A DNA stretch of 64,000 bases from Streptomyces capillispiralis. GTDB taxonomy: Bacteria; Actinomycetota; Actinomycetes; Streptomycetales; Streptomycetaceae. Shown here one piece after another: positions 54,971-63,799 of the stretch; position 1 is the first letter of the stretch; each line of letters begins with the position of its first letter. Position numbers and translations under genes: made by a program. The stretch covers positions 5,612,501-5,676,500 of the forward strand of contig NZ_VIWV01000001.1 of assembly GCF_007829875.1 (NCBI RefSeq), written 5' to 3'. A model generated the notes under the pieces. The model was not told the DNA's origin. It saw nothing but the letters and a program-made list of their open reading frames with translations, and did not search any database.

Positions 54971-56233
54971 ATGGCGGGCTACATCGAGGACCGATGGCTC
55001 AAGAAGCGGCCGAACAAGGAGACGGGCAAGCGCGAACGCACTGCGCTATGGGGCAAGTGCACGCGTTACCGCGTCAAAGGGATACCGGGGGTCCGTGACC
55101 GGTCCTTCGATACGGTCGCGGACGCCAAGGCGTGGCTAGCCGAGGCACAGACCGACACACGCCGAGGGGATTTCGTCGATGCGCGGGACGGTGCGATCAG
55201 CCTTCGTGAGTACGTTGAGAAGCACTGGTGGCCCTCCCAGGTCCACCCTGCTCAGACGCTGGAAAGCATGAGGCACCGGATCTGGGGGCAGGTGCTGCCG
55301 CAGCTCGGAGACCTGGCGCTCAGGGACATCGGCGTCGCGGAGCTGCGCAAGTGGTCGGCCGATGTGCAGAGGGCGGTGGCGTCGAGCACGGCCTATGTCG
55401 CGTGGGTGTACCTCAAGGCGATCATGCAGGCCGCAGTCGAGGACAAGCGGCTGTACCGCAACCCGTGCAAGGGCAACAGCTCGATCAAGCCGCCGAAGAA
55501 GCCGGAGCGCAAGGCTCGCGCCTGGGAGCAGGATCGTGTCGACGCTGTACGGGAGGCACTGGCCGACCGTTACCGGATCATGCTCGACCTCGGCGTCGGA
55601 TGCGGACTTCGGCAGGGTGAGGTGTTCGGCTTCAGCCCGGGTGACATCCATGGCGACTTCGTGCACGTAGAGCGGCAGATCCTCATGTACAAGTCGCAGC
55701 TTTACTTCGGCCCGCCCAAAGGTGGCAAGGAACGCGACGTACCTCTGCCGAAGGTGCTCGCGAAGCGGCTCCTCACCCACCAGGAACGCTTCGAACCGAT
55801 CGACGTCACCCTGCCGTGGCTGGATCCCGAGGAACCCGACCTCGCACGCGAGGACCGACGCAAGGTGACCGTCCCGCTGCTCGTCTATACCGGGCGGCGC
55901 GGCGCGATCAACCGCACTACCTGGAACACCAAGGCATGGAAGCCCGCGCTCGCCGAAGTGGGAGTCATCCCGCCGCTGCCCGAGCGGCAGCCGGGCGAGA
56001 AGCCGTCGCGCGTATGGGAGCCGAGCCGCGAGCACGGCTTCCACGTCCTGCGCCACACGTACGCCTCGGTGATGCTCGAAGCCGGCGAGTCGATCGTCTC
56101 GCTCGCGAAGTGGCTGGGGCACTCAGACCCGGCGTTCACGCTCCGGACGTACACCCACTTCATGCCGCAGGCCGGCGCCCGGGGACTGTCCGCCATCGAG
56201 GCCTGGTTCACGGACTCGGCCGAAAGTCCCTGA
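54971..56233 (+). CDS. int: tyrosine-type site-specific integrase
   Basis: A 420-aa tyrosine recombinase. An N-terminal arm-binding domain (residues 1-75) and a SAM-like core-binding domain (about 75-175, QTLESMRHRIWGQVLPQLGD) lead into the catalytic domain with the first Arg in GLRQGEV (about 212), HVLRHTYASVM (H-x-x-R, about 358), LGHSDPAFTLRTYTHFM with the His and the nucleophile Tyr near residue 390. A clear AAGGAG lies 9 bp before the ATG. Together with Xis it inserts and excises the element. No tRNA gene is seen just downstream, so the target may be another chromosomal site. Confidence 0.92.
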   Translation: MAGYIEDRWLKKRPNKETGKRERTALWGKCTRYRVKGIPGVRDRSFDTVADAKAWLAEAQTDTRRGDFVDARDGAISLREYVEKHWWPSQVHPAQTLESMRHRIWGQVLPQLGDLALRDIGVAELRKWSADVQRAVASSTAYVAWVYLKAIMQAAVEDKRLYRNPCKGNSSIKPPKKPERKARAWEQDRVDAVREALADRYRIMLDLGVGCGLRQGEVFGFSPGDIHGDFVHVERQILMYKSQLYFGPPKGGKERDVPLPKVLAKRLLTHQERFEPIDVTLPWLDPEEPDLAREDRRKVTVPLLVYTGRRGAINRTTWNTKAWKPALAEVGVIPPLPERQPGEKPSRVWEPSREHGFHVLRHTYASVMLEAGESIVSLAKWLGHSDPAFTLRTYTHFMPQAGARGLSAIEAWFTDSAESP

Positions 56234-56424
56234 GAAGTCCCAGAGGGCGAAACCAGCCGCCGGATGCCCGCAAACATGCAGGTCAGAGCGTGATCGCTTC
56301 CTGAGTGGGGCAGAACCCGGCGTACAGCCCGACTCGTCTGCCTTCACCCCCTCCTCGCAGGTCGTGCGTGCTTCGAGGCCGCGACAGGGGTGGACGGACG
56401 GCGAGCTGAGACCGTTCGCGTGTT
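56234..56424. other. gap after integrase; likely right attachment site region
   Basis: No gene is seen in these 190 bp. In Streptomyces elements of this kind the attachment site usually lies beside int, so attR or attL is expected here or just before. I found no tRNA-like sequence (no conserved TTCGAATCC-type arm) and the left end is outside the window, so the repeat cannot be identified. Confidence 0.35.
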
Positions 56425-56832
56425 TCAGAGGCCGGGCGCCCGAACGGCCGGCATCGTTGCGGGCTCCGCCCGTAGGACCATGAGCAGGTCGGTGACCTGC
56501 GACAGCCGGGTGTGTATCTCCGCGGGCGTGGGGGGAAGTTCGTACGTCCGGTAGTGGCACGCCGCGCTCAGCGCCGACCAGGTGGTACGGCACCTCCGGG
56601 CGGTTTCGTGACCCGCGTACCACTCCAGGCACAGCATTCGATGCTTGCCGATGCGGGTCATCGACGGGGTGATCCGCTGCCAATAGAGGTCCAGGGCCTG
56701 GTCGAGCGCCATGCGGAGCAGGACCGCGGCAGCACGGGCGCGCAGGCCGGGAGCCAGTGTGTGCACGGTTCCCGGTGGAGGCCGCAGGAGATCGCCGGCG
56801 GCGGTGACGAATGCTTCGGGGGACGCGGTCAT
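56425..56832 (-). CDS. small partner of the Rad50-like ATPase, 135 aa
   Basis: It overlaps the ATPase gene by 4 bp (ATGA), so it must be its coupled partner. The protein is all-helical (VHTLAPGLRARAAAVLLRMA, LDQALDLYWQRITPSMTRIG, HETARRCRTTWSALSAACHY). It has an R-x5-Y-type pattern reminiscent of HEPN-like helical proteins, but the catalytic R-x4-6-H motif is not clear. A regulator or toxin-like partner of the ATPase is possible. I cannot name a family. Confidence 0.62.
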   Translation of the reverse strand: MTASPEAFVTAAGDLLRPPPGTVHTLAPGLRARAAAVLLRMALDQALDLYWQRITPSMTRIGKHRMLCLEWYAGHETARRCRTTWSALSAACHYRTYELPPTPAEIHTRLSQVTDLLMVLRAEPATMPAVRAPGL

Positions 56833-59306
56833 CGGGCGCTCCCGGTGCCGCCGGTGGCACTCGTCGTACCGACAGCGAGGCTACGGCGGATCGCCGTCGC
56901 GAGGGCCTTGGTCCGGGCCACGAGCGCCTTGCGGTCGTCGACCGTCGGCAAAGGGCCGTGCGCACCGGAGTTGAACGCCTCGATCAGCCTCCACCCGCCG
57001 GGACGGAGCTGCTCGACCGCCTCACGCGCGGACTGGCGCTCGTCGCCGAGAAGAGCGAGCGACACGTACTGCTTGGTGCGCTCCAGGCACTCGACGCGCT
57101 TCTCGACGGCGCGCAGACCGAGGCCCTGCTCGTCACGGAGCCTGCGCCGGGCGGTCTCCAGACACGCGGCCTCCAAGGCGACCCGGCACATTGCGGGCAA
57201 CACGTGATTTGCCACGTCCGGGGGCAGGTTCGGGTCGAGGGAAATGGCCCGCGCCTCGGCGAGCGCCTGCTCCACCGGGTCCGTGAGGGCCTCCACGCCG
57301 ACCACAGAGTCGGTTTGCCGGGTGACCCTCAGGATGGTCGCCTCGATGCCTAGGTGGGCAATGGCCTGCTGGAGCCGGGTGTCGTGGGTGAAGACGATCA
57401 CCTGCCGGTCGCGGGCGCACTCGTCGAGTACCCGGGCCAGTCCCTCGACCTTCTCCGGGTCCATGGACTGCACGGGGTCGTCGATGACGAGGAAGCCGAA
57501 CGGGCTGGCCTCGTGCGTGGCGCGCGGGATGAACAGGGCGAGCGCGAGGGAATGCAGTTCACCCTGGCTCATCACGCTGTAGGCCGGGGCGTCCATGTCG
57601 TCGACGGAGACACCGAGCTTCACGCTGCCCCGGCCCGGAGTGCCGGCGAGTGTGACCGAACCGAGGGACACGCTGCTGTGCTCGCACAACCGCTGCCAGA
57701 TCTCCTGGGAGCGCTCCGCGTACGGCCTCAGCCGCTCGTTCCGCAACTCGTCGAGGATCGGCCGCAGCCACTCCCTGGCCTTCTTCGCATGCAGGCGGCG
57801 GGTGTGTGCGGTGTCCGCGACCTCGGCGACGGAAAGCCACTCGGTGAGCCTCACGGCGAGGGGCTGCCAGGCCTCGTCGTGCTCGGCGAGATGCGCTCCG
57901 GCTTCCTCGCGCACCTGGCGGCAGGCCTCATGCAGGATCTTCGCCGTGCGCTCCGCCCGGTCCGCCAGTTCCCCGGCGTCGGTGACGTCACGGCACAGCG
58001 CCCACGCGCGCCACAGGTCGGCGAGCGGCGAGGCTTCCCTCCGGAGGCTGGCGGGGACGGGCTGGACGAGGTCCTGAACGGCCCGCACCGTGAGGGCGAG
58101 TTCCCGGCGGGCCGCCTCCACACCCGTGGCCTCGGTCCGGAGCCGTTCCACCTCCGCCCGCGCATGCTCGGCCCACGTCCTGTCGAGCCGGTTCTCGCTG
58201 CCGCACACCGGGCAGTCGGGGCTGTCCGACCGCCACCGGTGATCGAGCGCCGCTTCCAGGAGCTCGGCGAGCCGACGGGCGTCCTCGGCGCTGCCGAACC
58301 GTGCCTGTTCCGCAGCGGCGGACGCCTCCCGCAGCCGCGTCACGGCCCGGGTGACCGCCGTCAGGTCGGGGCCGGCGAGACTGACGCGCTCACGCAGCCG
58401 TGTGAGCTCGTCCCCGTCGGCCGGGGAGCGACCTTCCAACAGGGCCCGTACCCGAGCCGGGTCGGGAGTACGTCCGGACAGCGCGGCAGCGGCCTCGCGC
58501 GCCCGGGGGTCATCCAACGCGCTCAGTTGGCCGAGCAGTTCCGCGGTCAGTGAGGCGCTCCGCTTGACCCTGCCGTCGTACTCGCTGTGCGCGTCCTTGA
58601 CCCGTCCGTCGAGCTCGGCGAGCAGGTCCAGCCCGAGAAGCTTGAAGAAGGCGTCGTGGAGGTCGCTGAGCGAACCGTTGATCATCGAGCCGAGTTCGCT
58701 GTACGGGAGGAAGGGCCGCGTCAACTCCAGCGCCCCGGCGTCCACGACCTCGTCCAGCTTCCGTTCCGAGCCGTCCGAGCCCTCGACCCGCGTGCGGGCT
58801 TCGTCGACCTTGGCTCCGAACCAGGTCCGCCGCACGGTGACGGTCTCACTCCGCTCGCCCACGGAGAGTTCGGCGGAGACCTCGGGGGTCACATCGGGGC
58901 TGTGCAGGTTGCGCCAGCCCTGCTTCCAGTCCCCGGCCCGCTTGCCCTCCCACCGGAAGTTCCGGGCCGTCAGTGCCGTCTCGGCGGCCTCGGCGAAGCT
59001 CGACTTGCCGGAGCCGTTGGGCCCGGCGACGACCACCAGGCCGGGGCCCGGAGGCAGTTCGAGCGTGGTCCGCGGACCGATACCGCGCCAGCCGGCCGCG
59101 GTGATGGACCGGAGATGCACGGGTCCGGCCCGTCCGCCGCTGTTCCCGGCCCGCTCCTCGGGCAGCAGCTCACGTAGCAATCCCAGGGCCTCGGGTGCGA
59201 GGCGGGAGTTGTCCATGCGTGCCAGGAGCAGAGCGCGGAGGGAGGAGTCGGGGGCGGACGAAGTGGTCGAGGAGTTGTCGGGAGATGCGAGGGTCTGCTC
59301 GGTCAT
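56829..59306 (-). CDS. Rad50/SbcC-like ABC ATPase with a zinc hook
   Basis: An 825-aa ABC ATPase. Walker A GPNGSGKSS lies at about 95-103, a coiled-coil and helical middle is broken by a single CPVCG (about 365), the zinc-hook motif of Rad50-like proteins, and the second half has the signature VMSQGELHSLALALF (about 580), Walker B GFLVIDDPVQSMD (about 610) and the H-loop VIVFTHD (about 640). The last 160 residues are helical and Arg-rich, with no match known to me. Rad50-like ATPases paired with a small effector are common in defence islands. The first 55 residues are low complexity. A head-to-head promoter region separates it from the RHH-RAMA gene. Confidence 0.8.
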   Translation of the reverse strand: MTEQTLASPDNSSTTSSAPDSSLRALLLARMDNSRLAPEALGLLRELLPEERAGNSGGRAGPVHLRSITAAGWRGIGPRTTLELPPGPGLVVVAGPNGSGKSSFAEAAETALTARNFRWEGKRAGDWKQGWRNLHSPDVTPEVSAELSVGERSETVTVRRTWFGAKVDEARTRVEGSDGSERKLDEVVDAGALELTRPFLPYSELGSMINGSLSDLHDAFFKLLGLDLLAELDGRVKDAHSEYDGRVKRSASLTAELLGQLSALDDPRAREAAAALSGRTPDPARVRALLEGRSPADGDELTRLRERVSLAGPDLTAVTRAVTRLREASAAAEQARFGSAEDARRLAELLEAALDHRWRSDSPDCPVCGSENRLDRTWAEHARAEVERLRTEATGVEAARRELALTVRAVQDLVQPVPASLRREASPLADLWRAWALCRDVTDAGELADRAERTAKILHEACRQVREEAGAHLAEHDEAWQPLAVRLTEWLSVAEVADTAHTRRLHAKKAREWLRPILDELRNERLRPYAERSQEIWQRLCEHSSVSLGSVTLAGTPGRGSVKLGVSVDDMDAPAYSVMSQGELHSLALALFIPRATHEASPFGFLVIDDPVQSMDPEKVEGLARVLDECARDRQVIVFTHDTRLQQAIAHLGIEATILRVTRQTDSVVGVEALTDPVEQALAEARAISLDPNLPPDVANHVLPAMCRVALEAACLETARRRLRDEQGLGLRAVEKRVECLERTKQYVSLALLGDERQSAREAVEQLRPGGWRLIEAFNSGAHGPLPTVDDRKALVARTKALATAIRRSLAVGTTSATGGTGSAR

Positions 59307-59633
59307 GCTCAATTCCCTGTGCCGAGCGCAGCGCGGGAGCGCGGCGCGACGAATGGGGCGCTGTTGCCGATATGAGCATGGCGATATTCCGTTAGCTGTG
59401 TCAACGCGTATTGGACAGTGAATGCGTTCGAATGCGTGTATGCCTCGGTTCGGCTTCGGGCGCCTCATCGGGCGTCCAGGTGAGGCGGGCGGTGAACCGA
59501 CGCCTGATCCCGTGCGGGGTGGAGGTCGCGCCAACTGCGGCGGCGTGGGTCGTGTCGCGGGGTAGCTCATTGGACTTCGGTGACCAGTTTCTCTATTTTT
59601 CTCCTACGAGTTTCCGAAGAAGGGTGCTGAGGT
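59307..59633. promoter_or_regulatory. divergent promoter region between the two ATPase loci
   Basis: The region is AT-richer than its surroundings. A sigma-70-like pair TTGGAC (59570-59575) and TATTTT (59594-59599), 18 bp apart, lies 35 bp before the RHH-RAMA ATG. At 59420-59436 the direct repeat GAATGCG occurs twice, 10 bp apart (one helical turn), around a TTCGAA core; an operator for the RHH protein is plausible. Confidence 0.45.
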
Positions 59634-60032
59634 ATGCCGAAGCACACGATCGTCGTGGACCATGAGGTCTACGAGCGGCTCCAAAGGGAAGCCAAGCCGT
59701 TCGTCGACAACCCCAACACCGTCCTCCGCCGACTTCTCGACCTCGGCCAGGAAGCGCCGGGGGCCGCTCGGCGCAGAAGGTCGTCGGTGGCCCCACTGCT
59801 GACGGCGGGTCTGCTGATGCCGGGGCAGCGGCTCACCTGGCGCAGGCGCAACCTCGGCGAGACCCACACGGCGTATGTGACCGAGGACGGATACCTGCGG
59901 CTTGAGGACGGGACCATATGCGACTCCCCGTCGGGGGCCTGCGAGACGGTGGCCGACTGCAAGATCAATGGCTGGAGCGTCTGGTACACCGACGACGGCG
60001 TCTCTCTGTCGGCTCTGCGTGACCGGAGATGA
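59634..60032 (+). CDS. ribbon-helix-helix protein with RAMA domain, 132 aa
   Basis: The N-terminal 35 residues (KHTIVVDHEVYERLQREAKP, TVLRRLLDLGQ) look like an RHH/SeqA-N-type dimerisation and DNA-binding element. Residues 55-125 (LLTAGLLMPGQRLTWRRRNL, HTAYVTEDGYLRLEDG, WSVWYTDDG) match the RAMA domain, which is linked to restriction systems and proposed to read modified adenine in DNA. It lies 46 bp before the ABC-3C genes in the same direction. It may sense DNA methylation state and control the operon; this is inference. Confidence 0.75.
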   Translation: MPKHTIVVDHEVYERLQREAKPFVDNPNTVLRRLLDLGQEAPGAARRRRSSVAPLLTAGLLMPGQRLTWRRRNLGETHTAYVTEDGYLRLEDGTICDSPSGACETVADCKINGWSVWYTDDGVSLSALRDRR

Positions 60033-60078
60033 GCCGTCCCGTGCCGCAACATCTCAGTGCAAAGAGTCGACGGGGGAC

Positions 60079-61017
60079 ATGGACTTCACTCAGCGCATCT
60101 TCGCGTACCTGAAATTTCAGCAGTTGCTCACGGACCTGCACGGCGAGCCGTTCGAGCAGTTCTTCCACCGGCTCATGGGGGCGTTGAATCCCGACTACGT
60201 GCCGGTGCGCACCCACGGCAACCTGGGTGACATGGGCGCAGACGGCCTGCTCCTCCACGACCGCACGCTCCATGCCTGCTACGCCCCGGAGACACACGAC
60301 GTCTCCGCGTTCCGGTCCAAGCTCCACTCCGATCTGGACAAGGCGCTGGCCAAACGCGGCGGCCAGTTCGATACTTTTGCTTTCGTCTACAACGACGCTC
60401 GCGGCGGCGTCCATCCGCAGATCAGCGTGGTGCTGTCCGAGGCGCAGGAGCAGATCAGGCCGCTGCGCGTGGCGGTGCGTGGCAAGCAGTGGCTCTGGCA
60501 GGAGTTCATGCGGCTCGACCGGGTCACGGCAGAGGACCTCCTCGGTTGTCCGATCCCGATCGACGAGCGGACCTACGGCATCGGGCTGGCCGACCTCGAG
60601 CCGCTGCTGAGGCAGTTGCGGCAGCGCAGGGAGACTGCCGAGCCGCTGGCCGAAGTGCCCGTCGTCAATCAGCACAAGATCGAATACAACCGCCTCACCG
60701 ACGATGTGCGAGAGACACTCGTCAAGGCCCTGCGGCACAGTTACCTGGTCGACGAGTACTACGACGGGATCATCCGGGTGAACGAACACGACTTGGTGGC
60801 CCGTGGATTCCGCATCTACTTCGACCAACTGCGAGAGACGACCTCCGACGCGGAGGAGTTGTGGCTCGGACTGGAGCAGTACGTGGTGGGCAATGCGCGA
60901 GTGACCCACCGCGCCACATGGGCGGCGGCCGTCGTCATCGCGCACTTTTTCGAGCGCTGTGACGTCTTCGACGTGCCGCCGTCCGGTTGGGCGCCGGCGA
61001 CCACCGGGGAGATGTGA
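60079..61017 (+). CDS. ABC-three-component (ABC-3C) effector-side protein, 312 aa
   Basis: The protein begins MDFTQRIFAYLKFQQLLTDL. Residues 15-110 show a nuclease-like pattern: FEQFFHRLMGALNPDY, GDMGADGLLLHDRTLHACYA with an Asp in the DMGADG turn, and later FDTFAFVYND. The C-terminal half (EYNRLTDDVRETLVKALRHS, DEYYDGIIRVNEHDLVARGF) matches the C-terminal (CTD) module of ABC-3C proteins. It sits directly upstream of the middle component and the DUF2326 ATPase, the standard order. ABC-3C systems are proposed immune systems. The start ATG has GGGGG 3-8 bp upstream. Confidence 0.75.
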   Translation: MDFTQRIFAYLKFQQLLTDLHGEPFEQFFHRLMGALNPDYVPVRTHGNLGDMGADGLLLHDRTLHACYAPETHDVSAFRSKLHSDLDKALAKRGGQFDTFAFVYNDARGGVHPQISVVLSEAQEQIRPLRVAVRGKQWLWQEFMRLDRVTAEDLLGCPIPIDERTYGIGLADLEPLLRQLRQRRETAEPLAEVPVVNQHKIEYNRLTDDVRETLVKALRHSYLVDEYYDGIIRVNEHDLVARGFRIYFDQLRETTSDAEELWLGLEQYVVGNARVTHRATWAAAVVIAHFFERCDVFDVPPSGWAPATTGEM

Positions 61018-61018
61018 C

Positions 61019-61288
61019 GTGCTCACTCCGACGAAGGGAATCGCTCCCGACCGCGCGTTGCTGGCCGTCGGTGCGCAGATCCTCCTCGCGCTCGACCAGC
61101 CCCTCACCGTCAGTCAGGCCTGGGCCCGCTTCAAGGAGCAGCGCGCTCGGCTCGGCCATCACTCCCCGGTCCCGTTCGAGTGGTTCGTGCTCGGCCTGGA
61201 CATCCTGTACGCGCTCGGCACGGTTGAGCTGCGGCGGGATCTGCTCGTACCGACAAGGAGCGAGGATGCTGCGCCGACTCTCCGCTGA
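61019..61288 (+). CDS. ABC-3C middle component, 89 aa
   Basis: A small all-helical protein (DRALLAVGAQILLALDQPLT, FKEQRARLGHHSPVPFEWFV, LGLDILYALGTVELRRDLLV) of the winged-helix kind expected for the middle component (MC6-like). GTG start one base after the preceding stop (TGACGTG), and a 23-bp overlap with the next gene. The three-gene order strongly supports the call, even though sequence alone is weak. Confidence 0.72.
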   Translation: MLTPTKGIAPDRALLAVGAQILLALDQPLTVSQAWARFKEQRARLGHHSPVPFEWFVLGLDILYALGTVELRRDLLVPTRSEDAAPTLR

Positions 61289-63008
61289 CCACGGTTCGTT
61301 CCGCACGGTGACGTTCCGTCCGGGAATCAACCTCCTGGTCGCCGACACGACGGAAACTTCACGCGAGACCGACAGCCGCAACGGTACGGGCAAGTCCAGC
61401 CTTGTCGAGTTGCTGCACTTCCTCCTCGGCGCCCCCGCGGGCAAGAAGAGCCTCACGTCCCGCCGCGCACTCCAGAAGATCACGTTCGCCCTGACCCTGG
61501 ACTGGCCCGGCGACGGCCGGGTGACCGTGCAGCGCCAGGGCTGCGATCCGGGTTTCGTACGCCTCGACCCCGACGTCCGGCACGACTCCGGCGGCCTCTT
61601 CGACGTCGCCGGCCCGGCGGTGATCCCGACCGCGGAGTGGAACCGACTCGTTGAGCAGACTCTCTTCGGCCTGGGCCTGGACCATCCGGGGATCTCCGGC
61701 CGGACGATGCTTTCCTTCCTGATGCGGCGCATCGCGGCGAAGGCGTTCAACGACGCTGTACGGACCTTCCCCCAGCAGTCGGAGGCGGAGGCCACGGCCA
61801 ATCTCGCCTACCTGCTGGGACTCGACTGGCGGCTCGCCGCCGAATTCCGTGAGCTCGCGGCCCGGGAGTCGACCCGGCGGCAGCTGAGGAAGGCAGTGGA
61901 CGACCCGGTGTGGGGGCGTATCGTCGGGAGTGTGGCGGACCTGCGCGGACAGATCGCTCTGGCGGAGAACGAGGTGAGCCGTCTCAAGGACCAGATCAGT
62001 TCCTTCCGCGTCGTACCGGCCTATGAGGAGCTGAAGAACCGGGCGGACGACATCAACCGCCGGATCCGAGCCATCCCCAACGAGGACATTACGGACCGGC
62101 GCAATCTGGAGGATCTTCAGAAGTCCGTTTCGGAGGCCGCCGATCCCGACACCAGCTACCTGGAACGGGCCTACCAGGAACTGGGGGTCACGCTCGGTCG
62201 GCAGGTGCGGCAACGGTTCGACGACGTACAGGCGTTCCATGCCTCGGTGGTCCGGAACCGCCGGCGCTATCTGATGGACGAGATGAACACCATTCAGCAG
62301 CGACTGGAGGCCCGCAGACGCGAACGGGAACAACTCGGCGAGGAACTGGCCTCCGTACTCAAAGCCCTTGAGGAGGGAGGTGCCCTTGAGGCACTGACCG
62401 CCCTTCAGCAGGCGCTGGCACAGAAGCAGGCGTCCGTCGACGCGCTCAAGCACCGCTACGAGGCCGCTCAGGCGCTGGAGAGCAGCGCCCGGCAGATCAC
62501 GGCGAAACGGGCGGAGCTGCAGGAGGCCATGGCGGCCGACCTCGATGAGCGGCAGACCCAGACGCGGGAGGCCATCCTGCTGTTCGCCGAGTACGCCCGC
62601 AGGCTCTACGGGCCCGAGCACGAGGCGTACCTCGCCATCCAGTCCGGGACGAACTCCCTCAAGATCACGCCGTTCATCGACCGGGGCGACAGCCGGGGCA
62701 TCGGCAACATGGTGATCTTCTGCCTTGACCTCACGGTCGCGGTTATCGCCCGCCGTCATGGACGCGGCCCCGACTTCCTGGTGCACGACAGTCATCTCTT
62801 TGACGGGGTCGACGACCGGCAGATCGCCGCGGCGCTCACGTTGGGTGCCGAGGTCGCCGAGGAGGAGGGCATGCAGTACATCGTCAGCCTCAACTCGGAC
62901 GACCTTTCCAAGGCGGTCCAGCGGGGTTTCGATGTGGAGGACCGCATCATCGAGCCACGGCTGACGGACGGGAGCGAGGAGGGTGGTCTCTTCGGTCTCC
63001 GCTTCTGA
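61266..63008 (+). CDS. ABC ATPase with DUF2326 domain (ABC-3C)
   Basis: A 580-aa ABC ATPase: Walker A SRNGTGKSSLVELLHFLLG at residues 38-56, a coiled coil at about residues 300-480 (EMNTIQQRLEARRREREQLG, QQALAQKQASVDALKHRYE), and a C-terminal DUF2326 region (RGIGNMVIFCLDLTVAVIAR, GPDFLVHDSHLFDGVDDRQI) that contains the Walker B-like DFLVHDS. This is the ATPase of ABC-3C systems. The ATG at 61266 has AGGAGCGAGG upstream and overlaps the middle-component gene by 23 bp. It would sense a signal and drive the nuclease-like partner. Confidence 0.86.
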   Translation: MLRRLSADHGSFRTVTFRPGINLLVADTTETSRETDSRNGTGKSSLVELLHFLLGAPAGKKSLTSRRALQKITFALTLDWPGDGRVTVQRQGCDPGFVRLDPDVRHDSGGLFDVAGPAVIPTAEWNRLVEQTLFGLGLDHPGISGRTMLSFLMRRIAAKAFNDAVRTFPQQSEAEATANLAYLLGLDWRLAAEFRELAARESTRRQLRKAVDDPVWGRIVGSVADLRGQIALAENEVSRLKDQISSFRVVPAYEELKNRADDINRRIRAIPNEDITDRRNLEDLQKSVSEAADPDTSYLERAYQELGVTLGRQVRQRFDDVQAFHASVVRNRRRYLMDEMNTIQQRLEARRREREQLGEELASVLKALEEGGALEALTALQQALAQKQASVDALKHRYEAAQALESSARQITAKRAELQEAMAADLDERQTQTREAILLFAEYARRLYGPEHEAYLAIQSGTNSLKITPFIDRGDSRGIGNMVIFCLDLTVAVIARRHGRGPDFLVHDSHLFDGVDDRQIAAALTLGAEVAEEEGMQYIVSLNSDDLSKAVQRGFDVEDRIIEPRLTDGSEEGGLFGLRF

Positions 63009-63386
63009 GCCGGCCCGGCGATCAGGAGGCTGCCGCCGCGCGCCATGCTGTGACATTTTTCGGGAGGGGAGGGTGAGACGACTGAGAAGCCGTTGACGCA
63101 CAGGCAGGCGCTCGCCGCGGTGATCCAGGGGCTGGGAGGCACCTGGAACTCGAAGTGCGCCTTCGCGGCTAGCTCGTTGCCGCGCTGGTGGCCAGGGAAC
63201 AGATGGCCGTGTCCAATCGCTCAATGGCCGGTAGGTACGGGCGTAGGGTCCGTCGTCGGTCGCTGTGCGTTCGTCTCGCAGGGACGTGGCCGCCGCCGAG
63301 GTGAAGGAAGGCGTTCCCCTGCGGGTTCGGTCGAGATCGCTCGAACCGAACGGGGCGGCTGTGGAGGCAGCCCTCGAAGGAGCCGT
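63009..63386. other. gap with no visible gene, 378 bp
   Basis: No supported gene. The open stretches here lack ribosome sites and coding character. The convergent ends of the ABC-3C operon and the DUF6087-like gene lie here, so terminators are expected, but I see no strong hairpin. Confidence 0.3.
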
Positions 63387-63683
63387 TTATCGCGGTGACC
63401 GGGGCTTTCGGTGTCTGCCGGGCCCGGGGCCGAGCTTCGGTGCCGGCCCCGAGGACGGGGCTGTCCCTGTGTCGGGGAACAGGACGCGCTGAGCCTCCGC
63501 GAGGTTCGCCGCGAAAGCGTAGGGCTCCCACATGTGCCCGTTCCACCGCTGGATCGCACGGGGTGCGTCAGGGTTCAGATGCGCCCCCCGCGGGCCCTCG
63601 CCGCTCACGAAAGGTACGGCGCGGAGCTGTCCGACCCTCTCGGCACGGCGCTCGGCCCACTGGGACAGCGGTTCGTCGTCCAT
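63387..63683 (-). CDS. DUF6087-like protein, 98 aa
   Basis: The sequence MDDEPLSQWAERRAERVGQL, with GEGPRGAHLNPDAPRAIQRW, NGHMWEP and AANLAEAQRVLFP, matches small conserved Streptomyces proteins that I recall as DUF6087. The last 25 residues are Gly/Pro-rich. No function is known. Such proteins are normal residents of Streptomyces chromosomes, often near mobile or accessory genes. Its start at the ATG 63683 is well placed. Confidence 0.7.
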   Translation of the reverse strand: MDDEPLSQWAERRAERVGQLRAVPFVSGEGPRGAHLNPDAPRAIQRWNGHMWEPYAFAANLAEAQRVLFPDTGTAPSSGPAPKLGPGPGRHRKPRSPR

Positions 63684-63799
63684 GGCTCGGAGGGTAGCGG
63701 CTCAGCAGAGCCGGTGTTCCCAGCGCGGCGACGGGCTCCGGTCGACGGACGCGGACATCTTCGAGCACATCGAGCGGACCGTCTGAACTCCGGGACGGT

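Noticed and set aside
56234..56424. tRNA gene as attachment site after int
   Set aside because: No cloverleaf or conserved T-arm sequence is visible on either strand.
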